From Euborellia annulipes (lineage: Eukaryota > Arthropoda > Insecta > Dermaptera > Anisolabididae): a DNA stretch of 64,000 nt. The notes under the pieces are model-generated. The model saw nothing but the letters and a program-made list of their open reading frames with translations. It was not told where the DNA came from and did not search any database. The stretch's first letter is position 1. Each line of letters opens with the position of its first letter. The stretch is taken from NCBI GenBank assembly GCA_023213315.1, contig JAKCPI010004910.1:1-64000 (forward strand), given 5' to 3'. A program made the translations under genes and the position numbers. Below, piece after piece: positions 44,408-55,002 of this stretch.

Positions 44408-44756
44408 GGGCTATTGTCATATTCACCTAATTGATAAAACCCATCACAAGAATTCATACTATCATCTGCAAAAGTGAAAAAAAAGTTTCTTGAATATAAA
44501 AAAATATTATTTTCTGCTATACACTTCCTAATAAAATCTTCGTTTCAAAGTGTAATTTAATTTGATGTCATTTAAATAGACACTTTTACTAACAATTTCT
44601 TGAGTAGTTTTCTCTTTTCTTCTTCTTCAGCTCAGGTAGCTCGTGATCGCCATCCACATACTCCCCAGATGTGGACCTCTGATCATATTGAGTAGTTTTC
44701 TCTAATATGTTTTAAATTTTAAACTATACAACAAATCAGATTTAACCCATTAACTC

Positions 44757-44867
44757 GATTTGGTATCCAAATGGCTTAAATAAAATCATCGGACTGCCTG
44801 GGGTCCGAACCCGCGACTTTTGGTATACGAGGTTAGCACGCTAACCTCAACACCAAACCCCAAAGGC
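44757..44867 (-). mobile_element. SINE-B head fragment
   Basis: GGTATCCAAATGGCTTAAAT, GGTCCGAACCCGCGAC and CTAACCTCAACACCAAACCC; the tail half is lost. Confidence 0.7.
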
Positions 44868-44996
44868 AAGAAAGAAATTATTGAGTTTTTGTTAATGATG
44901 GTAACATTATCTAAATAGACTAAACCTTTTCTTATATTGGAAATTTTATTCTGTTACAAATATTTAATAAAAATAAATATTGTAATAAGCAGAGAA

Positions 44997-45357
44997 AACT
45001 CTACGAGGAGAAGGAGTTGCTGTGACATCCCGTCCTGTAGTAGGGATGTAAAGAAGGTTCCCTCTCAGTGATGTATTCTTCAAAAGGAGTCGGTGCTGAG
45101 GGAGTTCTTCCTCAAAGTAGGACATGTCCCTAGCATGCTGGATAAAAGGAACCGGGTGGAACCAGAAATAAGAATCATTTCAGTAGCTAGAGAAGAAGGC
45201 AAGAGAAGGAGTTAGAGATAGGAAATAATATAATTTCACGGGGTGCCGGTAGATGGCTACAGTCATAGGCCAGTTGGGTTTGAAGTGTGTGTCTTTGTGC
45301 ACGGAAGCATCTTTGGTAAATAAACGAGAACCCCTGTAGGAATTTCAAATAATAATA
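44997..45357 (+). mobile_element. SINE-A copy, head truncated
   Basis: ACTCTACGAGGAGAAGGAGT to GAATTTCAAATAATAATA, the normal 3' end. Confidence 0.75.
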
Positions 45358-46467
45358 TATAGCCTACGTATATATATTTTTTAAGTCTACTAGCTTTTGA
45401 GACAGGCTGTTGCTTCGGCCCAATTAAAGACTGGGTCACATATTGGTAAAAAAAAAAAAAAAAAAAATTCCCCATATCAGTTTGGAATTTTTTTTTTTAT
45501 CAATAGCCCAGCAAGTTATTGGCAAATGAGGAAAGAGAGACGACGCCCCTCCTGGATTGGTTATCGATTTTGTTCGTTATTTTATTTTTTTATTTTTTTT
45601 TAAGCCACCAACCATTTCAATTGTTTCAGATTCGACAACTATTTTGTATTTATCCAAGTGGAGTTTTTTTTTTTTTTTTTACTAAACTTATTTTTGATTG
45701 TGTTATCGACAAACGTATAGATATAAAAATCTCACTCTCTCGAGCTGGAATTTATTGGAAAAAATAAAATTGGAAGCCGATATTATCTAAACGTCAACAA
45801 GTCTAAAGGAATTTAAACTTGAGATTTATTATCCACCCTCTATCCTTTTTTTTTTTTTTTTAATTTAACCTCAATTCTATTTACATCTTAGTATTAATAA
45901 ATATTTCAATGGAGGACATCACGAACTCGTAAAATGGAAAGAAAAGGAACCAAAATCGTACATTTATTTTATTTTTTTTTTTTAAAGTGAAACTTTTATT
46001 TTATCCCCTCAAATTTTTTTTCGTTCCTCTATCAGCATGTCGCGTTACAGCCGTGACGCTACAAGCTATGACGTCACAAGCCGTTACGACAAAAATAGGA
46101 ATGTTGAAATTTAATATAAATATGACGAATTATAAAAAAAATACTTGTGAGATTTAATTATTCAATTTTTAAATTGATAAAATATAATTTTTAAAATAAT
46201 TTAAAATTATTCAAATTTTCAATTGCTAAATAAATATTGTTCTCAGTTTTTAACATGCCTCTATGTATTGATTTCCCATTTTCCAATTAATAAGTTAAGA
46301 TTAAAAACGCGATTTGAATACCCTTAATTGAATAATTTTCTGAAAATTTTCTGTTAAACGCCTACGATCCGAAAAAAAAGTTTCACTTGCATCGTGGTTT
46401 CATAAAACCACATAATGTTTTTTATTTTTTTTTAATTTGCTCTCTCGGTTTCTGAGGCCATTTACGG
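45358..46467. other. no gene seen
   Basis: AT-rich, long T and A runs (45449-45467, 45666-45680, 45848-45862, 45969-45983). Frames are low-complexity. A short pyrimidine/CG patch (46035-46090, repeats of GTTAC/GTGACG around GACGCTACAAGC) is unexplained. Confidence 0.35.
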
Positions 46468-46545
46468 TTCTACAATTAGATTTTTGATAGGTAAATAAAA
46501 GAAGAGCAGCTAAAATTATTTCATTTATTGACCCACTAGGCTGAC

Positions 46546-46574
46546 GTTTCGGTCTTGGTCAAGACCATCCTCAG
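46546..46574 (-). ncRNA. hammerhead-like core motif, left arm
   Basis: On the minus strand: CTGAGGA, T, stem GGTCTTG/CAAGACC, GAAAC. A seven-pair stem; N7 = G fits CTGANGA. Confidence 0.5.
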
Positions 46575-46780
46575 AGCTATAACAACATAAAGTATATTTT
46601 TTTTAAAAATATTATTTGTGAAATTTTACAATTTATAACATTATATAACTTGGCATAATACAGAGATATTAGTAGTATTAGTAGTAATTATAATATCTCT
46701 GTATTATGCCAAGTTATATAATGTTATAAATTGTAAAATTTCACAAATAATATTTTTTTAAAAAAATATACTTTATATTA

Positions 46781-47018
46781 CAATTGGAAGATTTACGCTG
46801 GATCAGATGTACAAGGAAAGGACCGGAGAATAAAAGCCAGCAGTAGATGGACCCTCTCACATCATCTTTAATTAGCAGATATTTCGACTGGCTTCACGCC
46901 TAGTCATCATCAGTGCAAAACAATGATTTGGCGGAGGGCCCGTGTCAAACAATAGGTGTTGGTTATTTTAAAATTTCAGAGAAGCAGGGGCCAGACGCAA
47001 GTGCGAGCGAACGTTTAT
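46781..47018 (-). mobile_element. different PLE-like arm inserted in element 11
   Basis: A block of about 238 bp interrupts the right half of the fold-back. TACTTTAT recurs on each side (46769 and 47019). It carries its own ribozyme-like motif on the minus strand but no inverted partner, and shares no arm sequence with the other elements. Confidence 0.45.
46882..46913 (-). ncRNA. hammerhead-like core motif, different family
   Basis: On the minus strand: CTGATGA, T, stem GACT(GG..CC)AGTC, GAAA (followed by T rather than C). The extra base before the stem is again T. Confidence 0.4.
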
Positions 47019-47037
47019 ACTTTATGTTGTTATAGCT

Positions 47038-47066
47038 CTGAGGATGGTCTTGACCAAGACCGAAAC
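47038..47066 (+). ncRNA. hammerhead-like core motif, right arm
   Basis: CTGAGGA (47038-47044), T, stem GGTCTTG/CAAGACC, GAAAC (47062-47066), identical in core to the left arm. Confidence 0.5.
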
Positions 47067-47171
47067 GTCAGCCTAGTGGGTCAATAAATGAAATAATTTT
47101 AGCTGCTCTTCTTTTATTTACCTATCAACGATTATCCAGCTATAAAATCCACATTTGTAATTAGATTTTTG

Positions 47172-47695
47172 TTGGATATACACGTTTTGAGGTCCCCTGA
47201 ATCCAAAAAAGTGGTTTTCGCGACATGGTCAGTCTGTGGGTGTGTGTTCAATTTTAAGCATCAAGGAATTGAGCTAGGATGTTGAAATTTTATATTTAAG
47301 TTAGGCACCCTCCTGAGGCGTGAAAATAAGCCTTTAATCAAAATCGGCCAAAGAGTACTAGTAGTTTATTGATGAACTTTTTCAGTTTTTTTTTTTTTTT
47401 TTTTTTTTTTTTGATTTTCCCAATATTCGCTCCAACGATTTTGATTAAAATTAAAAAATTAATTATTTTTTAGATGCTCTTTACAGTGTATATTCTCATT
47501 TTGCCATTGAAATCTTCTGAAGACCACTTTACTCTTGTACTTCATAAGGATAGGAGAAATGGTTGCCATGGTAACGAAATATAAATATTTTCCCATACAA
47601 ATTTTACATCTTGAATTCAAATGTTCCGTACTGTCGGGAACTAAATACATGTCGACACAAAAAATCTGGTGTGACCTGTCACACCAGATTTTTAC
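47172..47695 (+). mobile_element. HINE-like copy, 5' truncated, hairpin collapsed
   Basis: ACGTTTTGAGGTCCCCTGAA, GTGTGTGTTCAATTTTAAGC, GAGTACTAGTAGTTTATTGA, a T run (47387-47412), GAAATGGTTGCCATGGTAAC. The 3' hairpin is reduced to AATCTGGTGTGACCTGTCAC next to ACCAGATT: arms only. Confidence 0.65.
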
Positions 47696-47698
47696 TTA

Positions 47699-47905
47699 TG
47701 AAATGCAAGTGGTCAAGTTAACTAAGATGCTATGGGAAACTAATAAATATATCTTAACACAAAAAAAATTGCTGTGACAACAGAGTACACAACTTGCAAT
47801 TACCGAAGATAAGAGAAACACGTGTGCTGTGCGTTAAGAAACACAACAGATTTTTACTTTCTCTTACTCTATATATGAAATATATAGAGAGAGAAAGTAT
47901 TGTTT
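47699..47905 (+). mobile_element. HINE-like 3' end joined to another 5' end
   Basis: A diverged hairpin (TTGCTGTGACAAC to AACACAACAGATTTTTAC) is directly followed by ACTTTCTCTTACTCTATATA and AGAGAGAGAAAGTATTG: head-to-tail joining of two family ends. Confidence 0.5.
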
Positions 47906-48738
47906 AATTTCAACCTATTATCAATCAGAATCTCTCTCTCTTGTTAGTCGATTAGCATGAGAAAGCCTTTATTTTAGTAATAGTTGTTGCTGTCCATCTA
48001 TCTCTCTGCCGCCTATTATATCCATCACATTCAGCATGACACAGAGAGAGAGCGAATCAGTTCGTGAGTGCGTGAGAGAGAGAGAGAGACAGAGCTTAAT
48101 CTTATTGATTGGCGATAATCAAATTAAAATAAATGAAATAATTGAATCAGACAGTTATGGACAAATCAGCCAAGGGGTCAGTCAACGGACTGATTAACTA
48201 ACTATCCATCCTCGATTGGATTAATCCATCAAACAAGAGAGAGAGAGAGGGGGAGGGGGGGGAAGAAATCCTTTAAAGGGAAACTAACTTCTAAACTATT
48301 AAGAAGTTTATGTAATTATTTGAAGAAAAATTAGAGGAGTTTTAATAATTTTATTTTTTTATTTAAAAATAGATAAACTTCTACCTGGCTCTTTGGTCTC
48401 TGTGTGTGTGTCTGTGTGTGTAATAAAAACTCTAGAACGATAAGAGCTATCAAGTTGAAATTTTATATTTAAATTTGATACACAAAACCAAGCTCTTAAA
48501 TAATAAAAAAAAAAATCTGCCAAAGAATACAAGTATTTTACTGAAGTGGGTTTTCATTTTTTTTTTTTTTTTTTAAATCTGATTCTCAATTAAAATTCAT
48601 ACAATTATTTTTTTCTAGATTCTCTTTAAAATCTATATTCTCATTTTATTATCAAAATTGCTCTTGTACTTACTTAATAGCTGTCAATGTAGTCTATCAA
48701 TGACAAATTGTAGATATTTTCCTCTGATTTTAAATTCC
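47906..48738. other. no gene; diverged HINE-like piece
   Basis: 48390-48660 follows the order of the HINE-like family (GTGTGTGTCTGTGTGTG, GAGCTATCAAGTTGAAATTT, poly(T), TTCTCATTTTATTATC) with many changes. 47906-48300 is unrecognised, with (GA)n at 48041-48050 and 48235-48250. Confidence 0.4.
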
Positions 48739-48835
48739 TCTTGGATTTTGGGAGTTAAGCAGGCGACGAAACCTCGGCTGGGTGACCCTTAGGAATCAGG
48801 GCGTTGAACGTCCCCCGATAACCATCGGTGAAATA
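48739..48835 (+). repeat. 5S-rRNA-like fragment
   Basis: GGGAGTTAAGCAGGCGACGA followed by CTCGGCTGGGTGACCCTTAG and GAATC resembles the inner promoter half of 5S rRNA (AAGTTAAGCA ... GATGGGTGACC ... GGAA). The 5' third and true 3' end are missing, so this is at most a pseudogene or a 5S-derived SINE head. Confidence 0.35.
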
Positions 48836-49088
48836 TAATTTTAATATAAACAAGTGGAAAAGAATCCCCTAGACTCGCGAGCAATTGGAAAATTTTAAAG
48901 TTTTAAATTTCCCACTCGAACTCAACTTCTTTTTATTCAGGCCAATCAGCGCCACAGGCACATACACACAGGAACCGGAAGTCAGCCGCTAGCGTTTTAT
49001 ATTATAGTATGATGATTATGCTTATTAGGCTATACCGTGGTACAGTGAAGGAGTTCTTGCCTCTTGTGCTAGAGTTCGTATATAATAA
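48836..49088. other. no gene seen
   Basis: AT-rich flank between the 5S-like fragment and the pogo-like MITE. Confidence 0.3.
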
Positions 49089-49090
49089 TA

Positions 49091-49396
49091 CAGTAGATGG
49101 CCCGTTAATCCGAACTAATTGGGACCGAGGGTCGTTCGGATTATCGGAAGTTCGGATTAACCGGAATTGTAAGCTTGAATTAGTTAATTTTGATAATAAA
49201 GTCGTATTTATAGCATTGTAAACCGTGAAACTTGTCGGTGATATTAAACTCTAAATAAATATTTCATAATAATAATAAAATAAAGTTCCTTTAATGTCAA
49301 ATTTTCATTTATATTCCTCTTAAAACAAACAAAAAAAAAATCGTACGCAAAAAGAGTTCGGATTAACCCGAAGTTCGCATTACCGGGACTCTACTG
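49091..49396. mobile_element. pogo/Tigger-type MITE, 306 bp
   Basis: CAGTAGATGGCCCGTTAATC at the left, complement of CAGTAGAGTCCCGGTAATGC at the right, TA on each side (49089-49090, 49397-49398). Repeats of GTTCGGATTA mark the subterminal parts. CAGTAGAGTCCCG-type ends with TA targets are known for pogo/Tigger elements. The plus-strand frame crossing it is a chance reading. Confidence 0.7.
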
Positions 49397-49398
49397 TA

Positions 49399-50389
49399 AA
49401 TGTTTCCTGTGGATTTTTATCCTTTTTCTAACCTTATAAATAGCCTCTCTTCTTTACAACAGACAAGACAAAGATTATGGAGTTTACGTATACCGCCAAA
49501 CTTACTCTGCTCTGAAAAATCCACACCCAAGAATAGCAGCGTGAGCGTAACATTTCCTCAATAATTACATCAGCAATCCCAGTGATTTCACTCAAATAAC
49601 CATACACATTCCAAAATACAGAATAACATCCAAGTTAAAAAAAAAACTTCTCTAGTTATGATATGATTGGGAACAAACAGAGATATGTACTTTGAATTTC
49701 ATAAAAGAGATATATTATTTCTTTGACTTGGAAAAAAAAACTACTATGTGCAAAAACGACATTAATATCAAAGTGTCAAAACAAAAACGTTGACATTAAT
49801 TAATAGACATTCCATCTCTCCCTCTTTTACTCTTATTTATAATCGATTCACGAAAGAGAGTTAGCAACAAATCAGCATGATATTTGTCCAATTCATGTAA
49901 ACATCCTTGTCTGTCGCTCATTCCCAATGGGAGAGGATGGATTTTGATGTACACACACAGAGAGAGAAAAAAAAGAGGAGAGGAATCACTCATTAATTTT
50001 TCAACCGGTCGCTAGAGAGAGAGTTTTTAGGATTTGTAGACAGGCAAACTGACAACTGTACGCATCGACAGGCCTAGCCGTGTAACTAAACTGACAAAAA
50101 TCTATTATTTATTTATTTAAACAACATCAAACATTATTTTGCAGCATTTGGGGATTTTTTTTTTTATTCCTCTAGAGATTCCCGGGGTGTGTGTGTGTGT
50201 GTGTCTTTATTTAAGAATCTTAAATGAGCAGAGTTTGTATTTTTGTTTGTTTGGTTAACTAGCTCTTTCAATATATTAGAAAATTCAAAGTATAGATGTT
50301 TATGTTTGTTTTTTCTTTCAAATTTCAAATAAACTTTAGAAAGAAGTTGTGATTTCAAAAATTCCAAGAGATAAAAACGAAAATTTAAA
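49399..50389. other. no gene seen
   Basis: Low-copy AT-rich; (GT)n at about 50186-50205, GAGAGAGA at 49959-49968 and 50014-50021. Confidence 0.35.
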
Positions 50390-50482
50390 AAAAAATCTGG
50401 TGTGACTGGCGCACAGCACACAACTTTCTCTTAGCTTCGGTAATCGAAAGTTGTGTACTGTGCTTGTCACACCAGATTCCTA
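50390..50482 (-). repeat. HINE-like 3' hairpin, solo
   Basis: AAATCTGGTGTGACTGGCGC to TGTCACACCAGATT: the complete hairpin without the rest of the element, abutting a SINE-A. Confidence 0.6.
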
Positions 50483-51005
50483 GTCTTGTCCTAGTTTTAA
50501 GAGGAACTCCCTCAGCACCTACTCCTTTCGAAGAATGCATCACTGAGAGGGAACCTTCTATAAGTCCCTTCCACAATACGGGATATCACAGCAACTCCAT
50601 CTCCTCGTAGAGAGGGGGATATTGTAATGGGATCCAATATTCCAATCCAGTGCCTGCTTGAGGATTTGTTTACATTAAATAAATATTTTTATTTAAATAA
50701 AAAATCCCGTACACCCTGGATGAGAACATGGGTTTTCTTTGTAGAAGCCGACATCCTGCCTACAGGCTTGGTCTAATTGGTAGCGTGCCTACCTCCTATA
50801 CCAAACGCGGGTTCGGACCCCAGGCAGTCCGATGATTTTATTTAAGCAATTTGGATACCAAATGGCTTAAATAGAAATGCCTGGACCTCCAATAGATATT
50901 ATAAATAATAACGGTTATCGTCAAAGTCTGAGTTGCCGAGGGGACAGTGTGAATGAGAAAAAAGTTTGAATGTTTAAAAAAAAAAAAAAGCCGACATCCT
51001 GTGCA
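50483..51005 (-). mobile_element. SINE-A copy split by SINE-B
   Basis: 50490-50761 from GTCCTAGTTTTAAGAGGAAC to GAAGCCGACATCCTG; a second GCCGACATCCTG at 50989-51000 follows the SINE-B. Confidence 0.75.
50762..50987 (+). mobile_element. SINE-B copy, near full length
   Basis: Head GGCTTGGTCTAATTGGTAGC, B box GGGTTCGGACCCC, body and poly(A) at 50975-50987. The 12-bp GCCGACATCCTG duplication proves insertion into SINE-A. Confidence 0.85.
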
Positions 51006-51114
51006 GTCCAGGCAGACTGTATTTATGTATACTATTTAGTATCCAAATTGTTGGGGCTGAACTGAAATTGTTTTGTTTTGCAAGGCTGATGAAAATAGAA
51101 ACCCAAAGAGCCAA

Positions 51115-51237
51115 TTTTTTTTTTTTTTACACTCTCACTTTTTTCTCATTCACACTCACACTCACACACTGACACACATTTACACAGTCTTTTCGGCAAC
51201 TTAGGCCATTTACCAACAATGCCAAACCCGAGGGCTT
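51115..51237 (-). mobile_element. SINE-B, internally deleted
   Basis: Poly(T), TCACACTCACACTCACAC, TCTTTTCGGCAACTTAGGCC, then directly ACAATGCCAAACCCGAGGGC: the middle is gone. Confidence 0.65.
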
Positions 51238-51849
51238 TTTTTTTTATTCAAAGGAAAATTCTTATGCAAAAAATAAAAGAGAGAAAAAGAGAATATTTCA
51301 TTTCAACTCATCCATAATTGAATGTTAAATCAATCGAATTTTTTTTTTTTTTTTTTTGATCAATCAAATAGAAAAGATACCTTGTGTATTATTACAAATA
51401 CAGAAAATATAAATTTCACATTAATCATCTATCTCTCTCTGATCAAAGAGTTGAAGAGAAATTCAAAAAAAAAAAAATGTATAAATTTTTAATCGACAAA
51501 TTTAAAATGACCAATTTGTGTTAAGTGTAAGAATAACGAGGTCATTTCCAATTTTATTATCTATTTTTTTTTTTTTTTTTTTATATCCAACTTAAGTTTG
51601 AAAATCTCAATCACAGTAAAGGTAATTTTATTCGGAAAGAGAAAGAAAATTGGCATTTTGATAGATAAACGGAGAATCATGGCGGCTGTCTAATAATTTT
51701 ACTTTTCTGGTTTTAATTAATATTAAAATATACGCTTATTTTTCTCTATCCACAAAGATTAGGCCTTTTTGATGTTGATTATGCTTAATGATGAAAGAAG
51801 CTATTTATTATTTTTAGACACATACTTGCATTTATATGTAAGTAATTGT
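51238..51849. other. no gene seen
   Basis: AT-rich with T runs near 51340 and 51566 and CTCTCTC near 51432. Confidence 0.35.
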
Positions 51850-52105
51850 TTTTTTTTTTTTTTTAAACATTCACACTTTTTCTCATTTACACTCACATTC
51901 ACACAGTCTTTTCAGCAACTTAGGCCATTTAAGACTTTAGACGATAACCGTTGTGTTATATATTATTTGGGGTCCAGGCATTCTTATTTAAGTCATTTGG
52001 TACCCAAATGCCTTAAATAAAATTATCGGACTGCCTGGGGTCCGAACCCGCGACGTTTGGTATATGAGGTTAGCACGCTAACCTCTACGCCATGCCCCGA
52101 GGGCT
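51850..52105 (-). mobile_element. SINE-B copy, full length
   Basis: Poly(T) to CTCTACGCCATGCCCCGAG. Left flank ATATGTAAGTAATTG matches the sequence between and after this pair of copies. Confidence 0.85.
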
Positions 52106-52115
52106 ATATGTAAGT

Positions 52116-52345
52116 TTTTTTTTTTTTAACATTCACACTTTTTTCTCATTCACACTCACATTCACACACACATTCATGCAGTCTTTTCGGCAACTTAGGC
52201 CATATAAGACTTTGACGATAACCGTTGTAGAGAATATATCTATTGTGGAGGTCAGGCATTTCTATTTAAGCCATCTGGTATCCAAATGGCTTAAATAAAA
52301 TCTTCGGACTGCCTGGGTCCGAACCCGCGACGTTTGGTATATATG
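52116..52345 (-). mobile_element. SINE-B copy, head shortened
   Basis: Poly(T) to CCCGCGACGTTTGGTATA, then ATATGTAAGTAATTG again. The two SINE-Bs entered the same site one after the other. Confidence 0.8.
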
Positions 52346-52356
52346 TAAGTAATTGC

Positions 52357-52475
52357 GTGTGCCTGCTTGAGGATTTCTTTATATTAAATAAATATTTTAT
52401 TTAATATAAAAATCCCGCACGCCTAGGATTTTGTAGAGGCTTTCACCCTAGCCTGCTACATCAGCGAGACTCCTC
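52357..52475 (-). mobile_element. SINE-A head-side fragment
   Basis: TGCCTGCTTGAGGATTTCTT to GCTACATCAGCGAGACTCC. Confidence 0.7.
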
Positions 52476-52487
52476 AAATCGTATTTT

Positions 52488-52975
52488 TTTTATTATTTGA
52501 AATTGCTATCGGAATCCCCGTTTATTTAACCTAGAAAACAAACACCTCAAACGCAGCCGGCCTCTAGCCGTGGCCATCTACCGGCATCCCATGAAGTTGT
52601 ATCATTTCCTATCTCTAACTCCTCCACCTGCTTTCTTCACTTAGCTAGTGAACTAATCTTTATTACTGGTTCCACTTGGTTCCTTTTATTCAACCTCTTC
52701 TAAGCAAGGAAGAATGTCCTAGTTTGGGGAGGAACTCCCTCAGCACCGACTCCTTTCGAGGAATGCTTCACTGAGAAGGAACCTTCTTTACGTTCCTTCC
52801 ACGGGACGGGATGTCACAGCAACTGCCTCTCCTCGTAGAGTTGCTTGGGGGCTATTGTGGTGAGATTCAATTTTTTATTAAATAAATTTTTTTATTTAAT
52901 GAAATGATCCCTCACGCCCAGGATTTGAACGCCGATCTTCTTTGCAGAATCCGACACCCTAGCCCACAATTGTTC
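52488..52975 (-). mobile_element. SINE-A copy, near full length
   Basis: ATTTGAAATTGCTATCGGAA to ACCCTAGCCCACAATT; a deletion near 52865 removes the CCAATATTCCAATCC part. Confidence 0.8.
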
Positions 52976-53750
52976 ATTAGGAAAGACGGAATGCAATGCT
53001 TTCCAATAAGTTGAATTTTTGGAGCGTCGCAATTCGGGAATTTAGGAACCAGATTATTTTTTCTAGCATTTATAAGAGTGCAGAATTTCATTCCGACAAG
53101 ATGTTTGTTAAACTGAGAGTGACAGACTGACGGACATTCCACTATTATATCGATTTTGATTTAATTAAAGTTGACTTTTAAATCTCACTATTATTTGTTA
53201 AATTAAATTTCTGGTTTATTAATCATAATATGAAATATGTGAATATTATGACGTCATTAAATTAACCCCTCTATTTGTTTTTTAAACATAAAATGATATT
53301 TTTTTAAGTTTTTGAAATTTTATCGCCAATAATTTTTATCAATGTGAAAAAAAAAATTCAATTTATTTTTAAAGACCAATAGAGAATGTAATTTAATGAC
53401 GTCATATGTGAATAAAAAAAATTAATATTCCTCACCTTTATTAATAACGATTAATAAACATCCCCCCACCCTCCATTTCCCCTTTTTTTTTGTTACTGAT
53501 TATTGTTATTTATATGTTACCGTTGTTGTTGTTGTTGTTTTCTCTTATTATTTTTAATCAGAGGGTGATACATACATACAAATTCACATACACATATATA
53601 GATTCCTCTATGATCAAATTTAATTAATTCCCGGTCGTTGAAACAACTGTTCGAAATGGCATCATCATAAATCATGAGAGAGATTTATTTATCAAACACA
53701 GGACACCCTGGAGATATAAATATGTCATTTTTTTTGGAAATTTACAATTT

Positions 53751-53786
<36 letters not shown>

Positions 53787-53933
53787 TGATATCTCCTTTT
53801 TACAGGGCGAAAAAAAAGGGAACGTGATAATAATATTGACTGATGATGATCATGATAATACAAATATATGAATATAAACTAACAAAAAAAATATATATAA
53901 TTATACTAGCCCCTTGCCCGCCTTTGTATGTTC
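52976..53933. other. no gene seen
   Basis: (GTT)n near 53525-53540, poly(A) of about 30 at 53753-53783. A 76-codon minus frame covers part of the SINE-A head and is not supported. Confidence 0.35.
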
Positions 53934-53941
53934 CCCTAGAC

Positions 53942-54195
53942 CAGTGGTTTCCAAACTTTATGTTACCCCGCCTCCCCTAAAAATATTTAATCGAATGACG
54001 CCTACCCCCTCATTTTATAAAATAATACAAACAAAAATTTGTATAGCTAAAAAATTTATAAAACAAACTATTATATTATTTATAAAACTATTACAATAAT
54101 TTAGAAAATTGCTCGCGGTGACCAATATTCGCGCCTCCCCTTAGACTAGTCCGCGCCTCCCTAGGGAGGCGCGCCTCACAGTTTGGAAAACGCTG
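53942..54195. mobile_element. hAT-type MITE, 254 bp
   Basis: CAGTGGTTTCCAAACTTTAT at the left, AGTTTGGAAAACGCTG at the right, 8-bp duplication CCCTAGAC (53934-53941, 54196-54203). GGGAGGCGCGC palindrome near 54163-54173. Confidence 0.8.
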
Positions 54196-54203
54196 CCCTA
54201 GAC

Positions 54204-54754
54204 TATACGATTTCCTTTCCAGTAATCTTTAGAAGGTCGTGTTTGAATTGAATAAAATTTCATAGGAATTCCATTTTTAATTCATGAATTTGAATTGCGC
54301 ATTCATTTTTTGATTAAAATTAAATTTTATTTTTGATTTTACCCCCGGTTAGAAAAATTCTTGAAAATACAGAATTTTCCCATTAGAAAGCATTGAGTTC
54401 TATCTATCGTCAAATGAAAAATCAAAGCCAATTAATTATAATTAATTAAATCTCTCAAATTAAAAATAATATAATCTGTTATATAATTAAATTTTCTCAT
54501 TTTTTTTTCCTTTAATGAAATAAATAAATAACTTTAATGATCATACCTAGTATAATACCTATTTTTATTAAATACAAAGATAATTTTTTTATAGGCCTCT
54601 ACGTATTTCTTAATTAGCCAGATTTGTAAATTTATTGATATATGAATTATCTGAAAAATTACAACATATGCTAAAAAAAAATAGCTGGAGGAATGCAGTG
54701 GCGTACCGGTCCGCCCCAGGCTCCGAGCCTGCATAGGCCCCAAATATTTTTTAT
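54204..54754. other. no gene seen; hAT end scrap
   Basis: CAGTGGCGTACCGGTCCGCC at 54697 is a hAT-type left end without a right end. GAAAATACAGAATTTTCCCA near 54363 belongs to the decayed repeat of 11205-11640. Confidence 0.4.
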
Positions 54755-54969
54755 TTTATGGATATACACGTTTTGAGGTCCCCTGAATCCAAAAAAGTGG
54801 TTTTGGCGACATGTACTGTCTGTCTGTGTGTGTTCAATTTTAAGCATGAAGGAATTGAGCTGTAACGATGAAATTTTATATTTGAATTAGGAACCCCGCT
54901 GGGGCGTGAAAATCAGCTTTTAAACAAAATCGGTCAAAAAGTACAAGTACTTTACTGATGCACTTTTTC

Positions 54970-55002
<33 letters not shown>

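Larger units (their letters stand above)
46487..47158. mobile_element. PLE-like fold-back element 11, with second insertion
   Basis: Arms from TTGATAGGTAAATAAAAGAA (46484 on) to the complement ending at 47128. The 13-bp duplication AATTAGATTTTTG lies at 46474-46486 and 47159-47171. The right-only extension is 47129-47158 (30 bp). The arms are long: motif arm, then an inner inverted pair (AATATTATTTGTGAAATTTTAC and complement, 46607-46760) around a short AGTAGTATTAGTAGTAATTA loop. A second element interrupts it at 46781-47018. Confidence 0.7.

Noticed and set aside
49009..49221. 70-codon plus-strand frame
   Set aside because: Half of it is the pogo-like MITE terminus; no motif.
50762..50835. 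tRNA gene
   Set aside because: SINE-B head; flanked by a target duplication and followed by SINE body and poly(A).
53912..53935. RTE-type LINE 3' end (ACTAGCCCCTTGCCCGCC)
   Set aside because: Only about 20 bases of loose similarity to a common insect repeat end; not enough to call.
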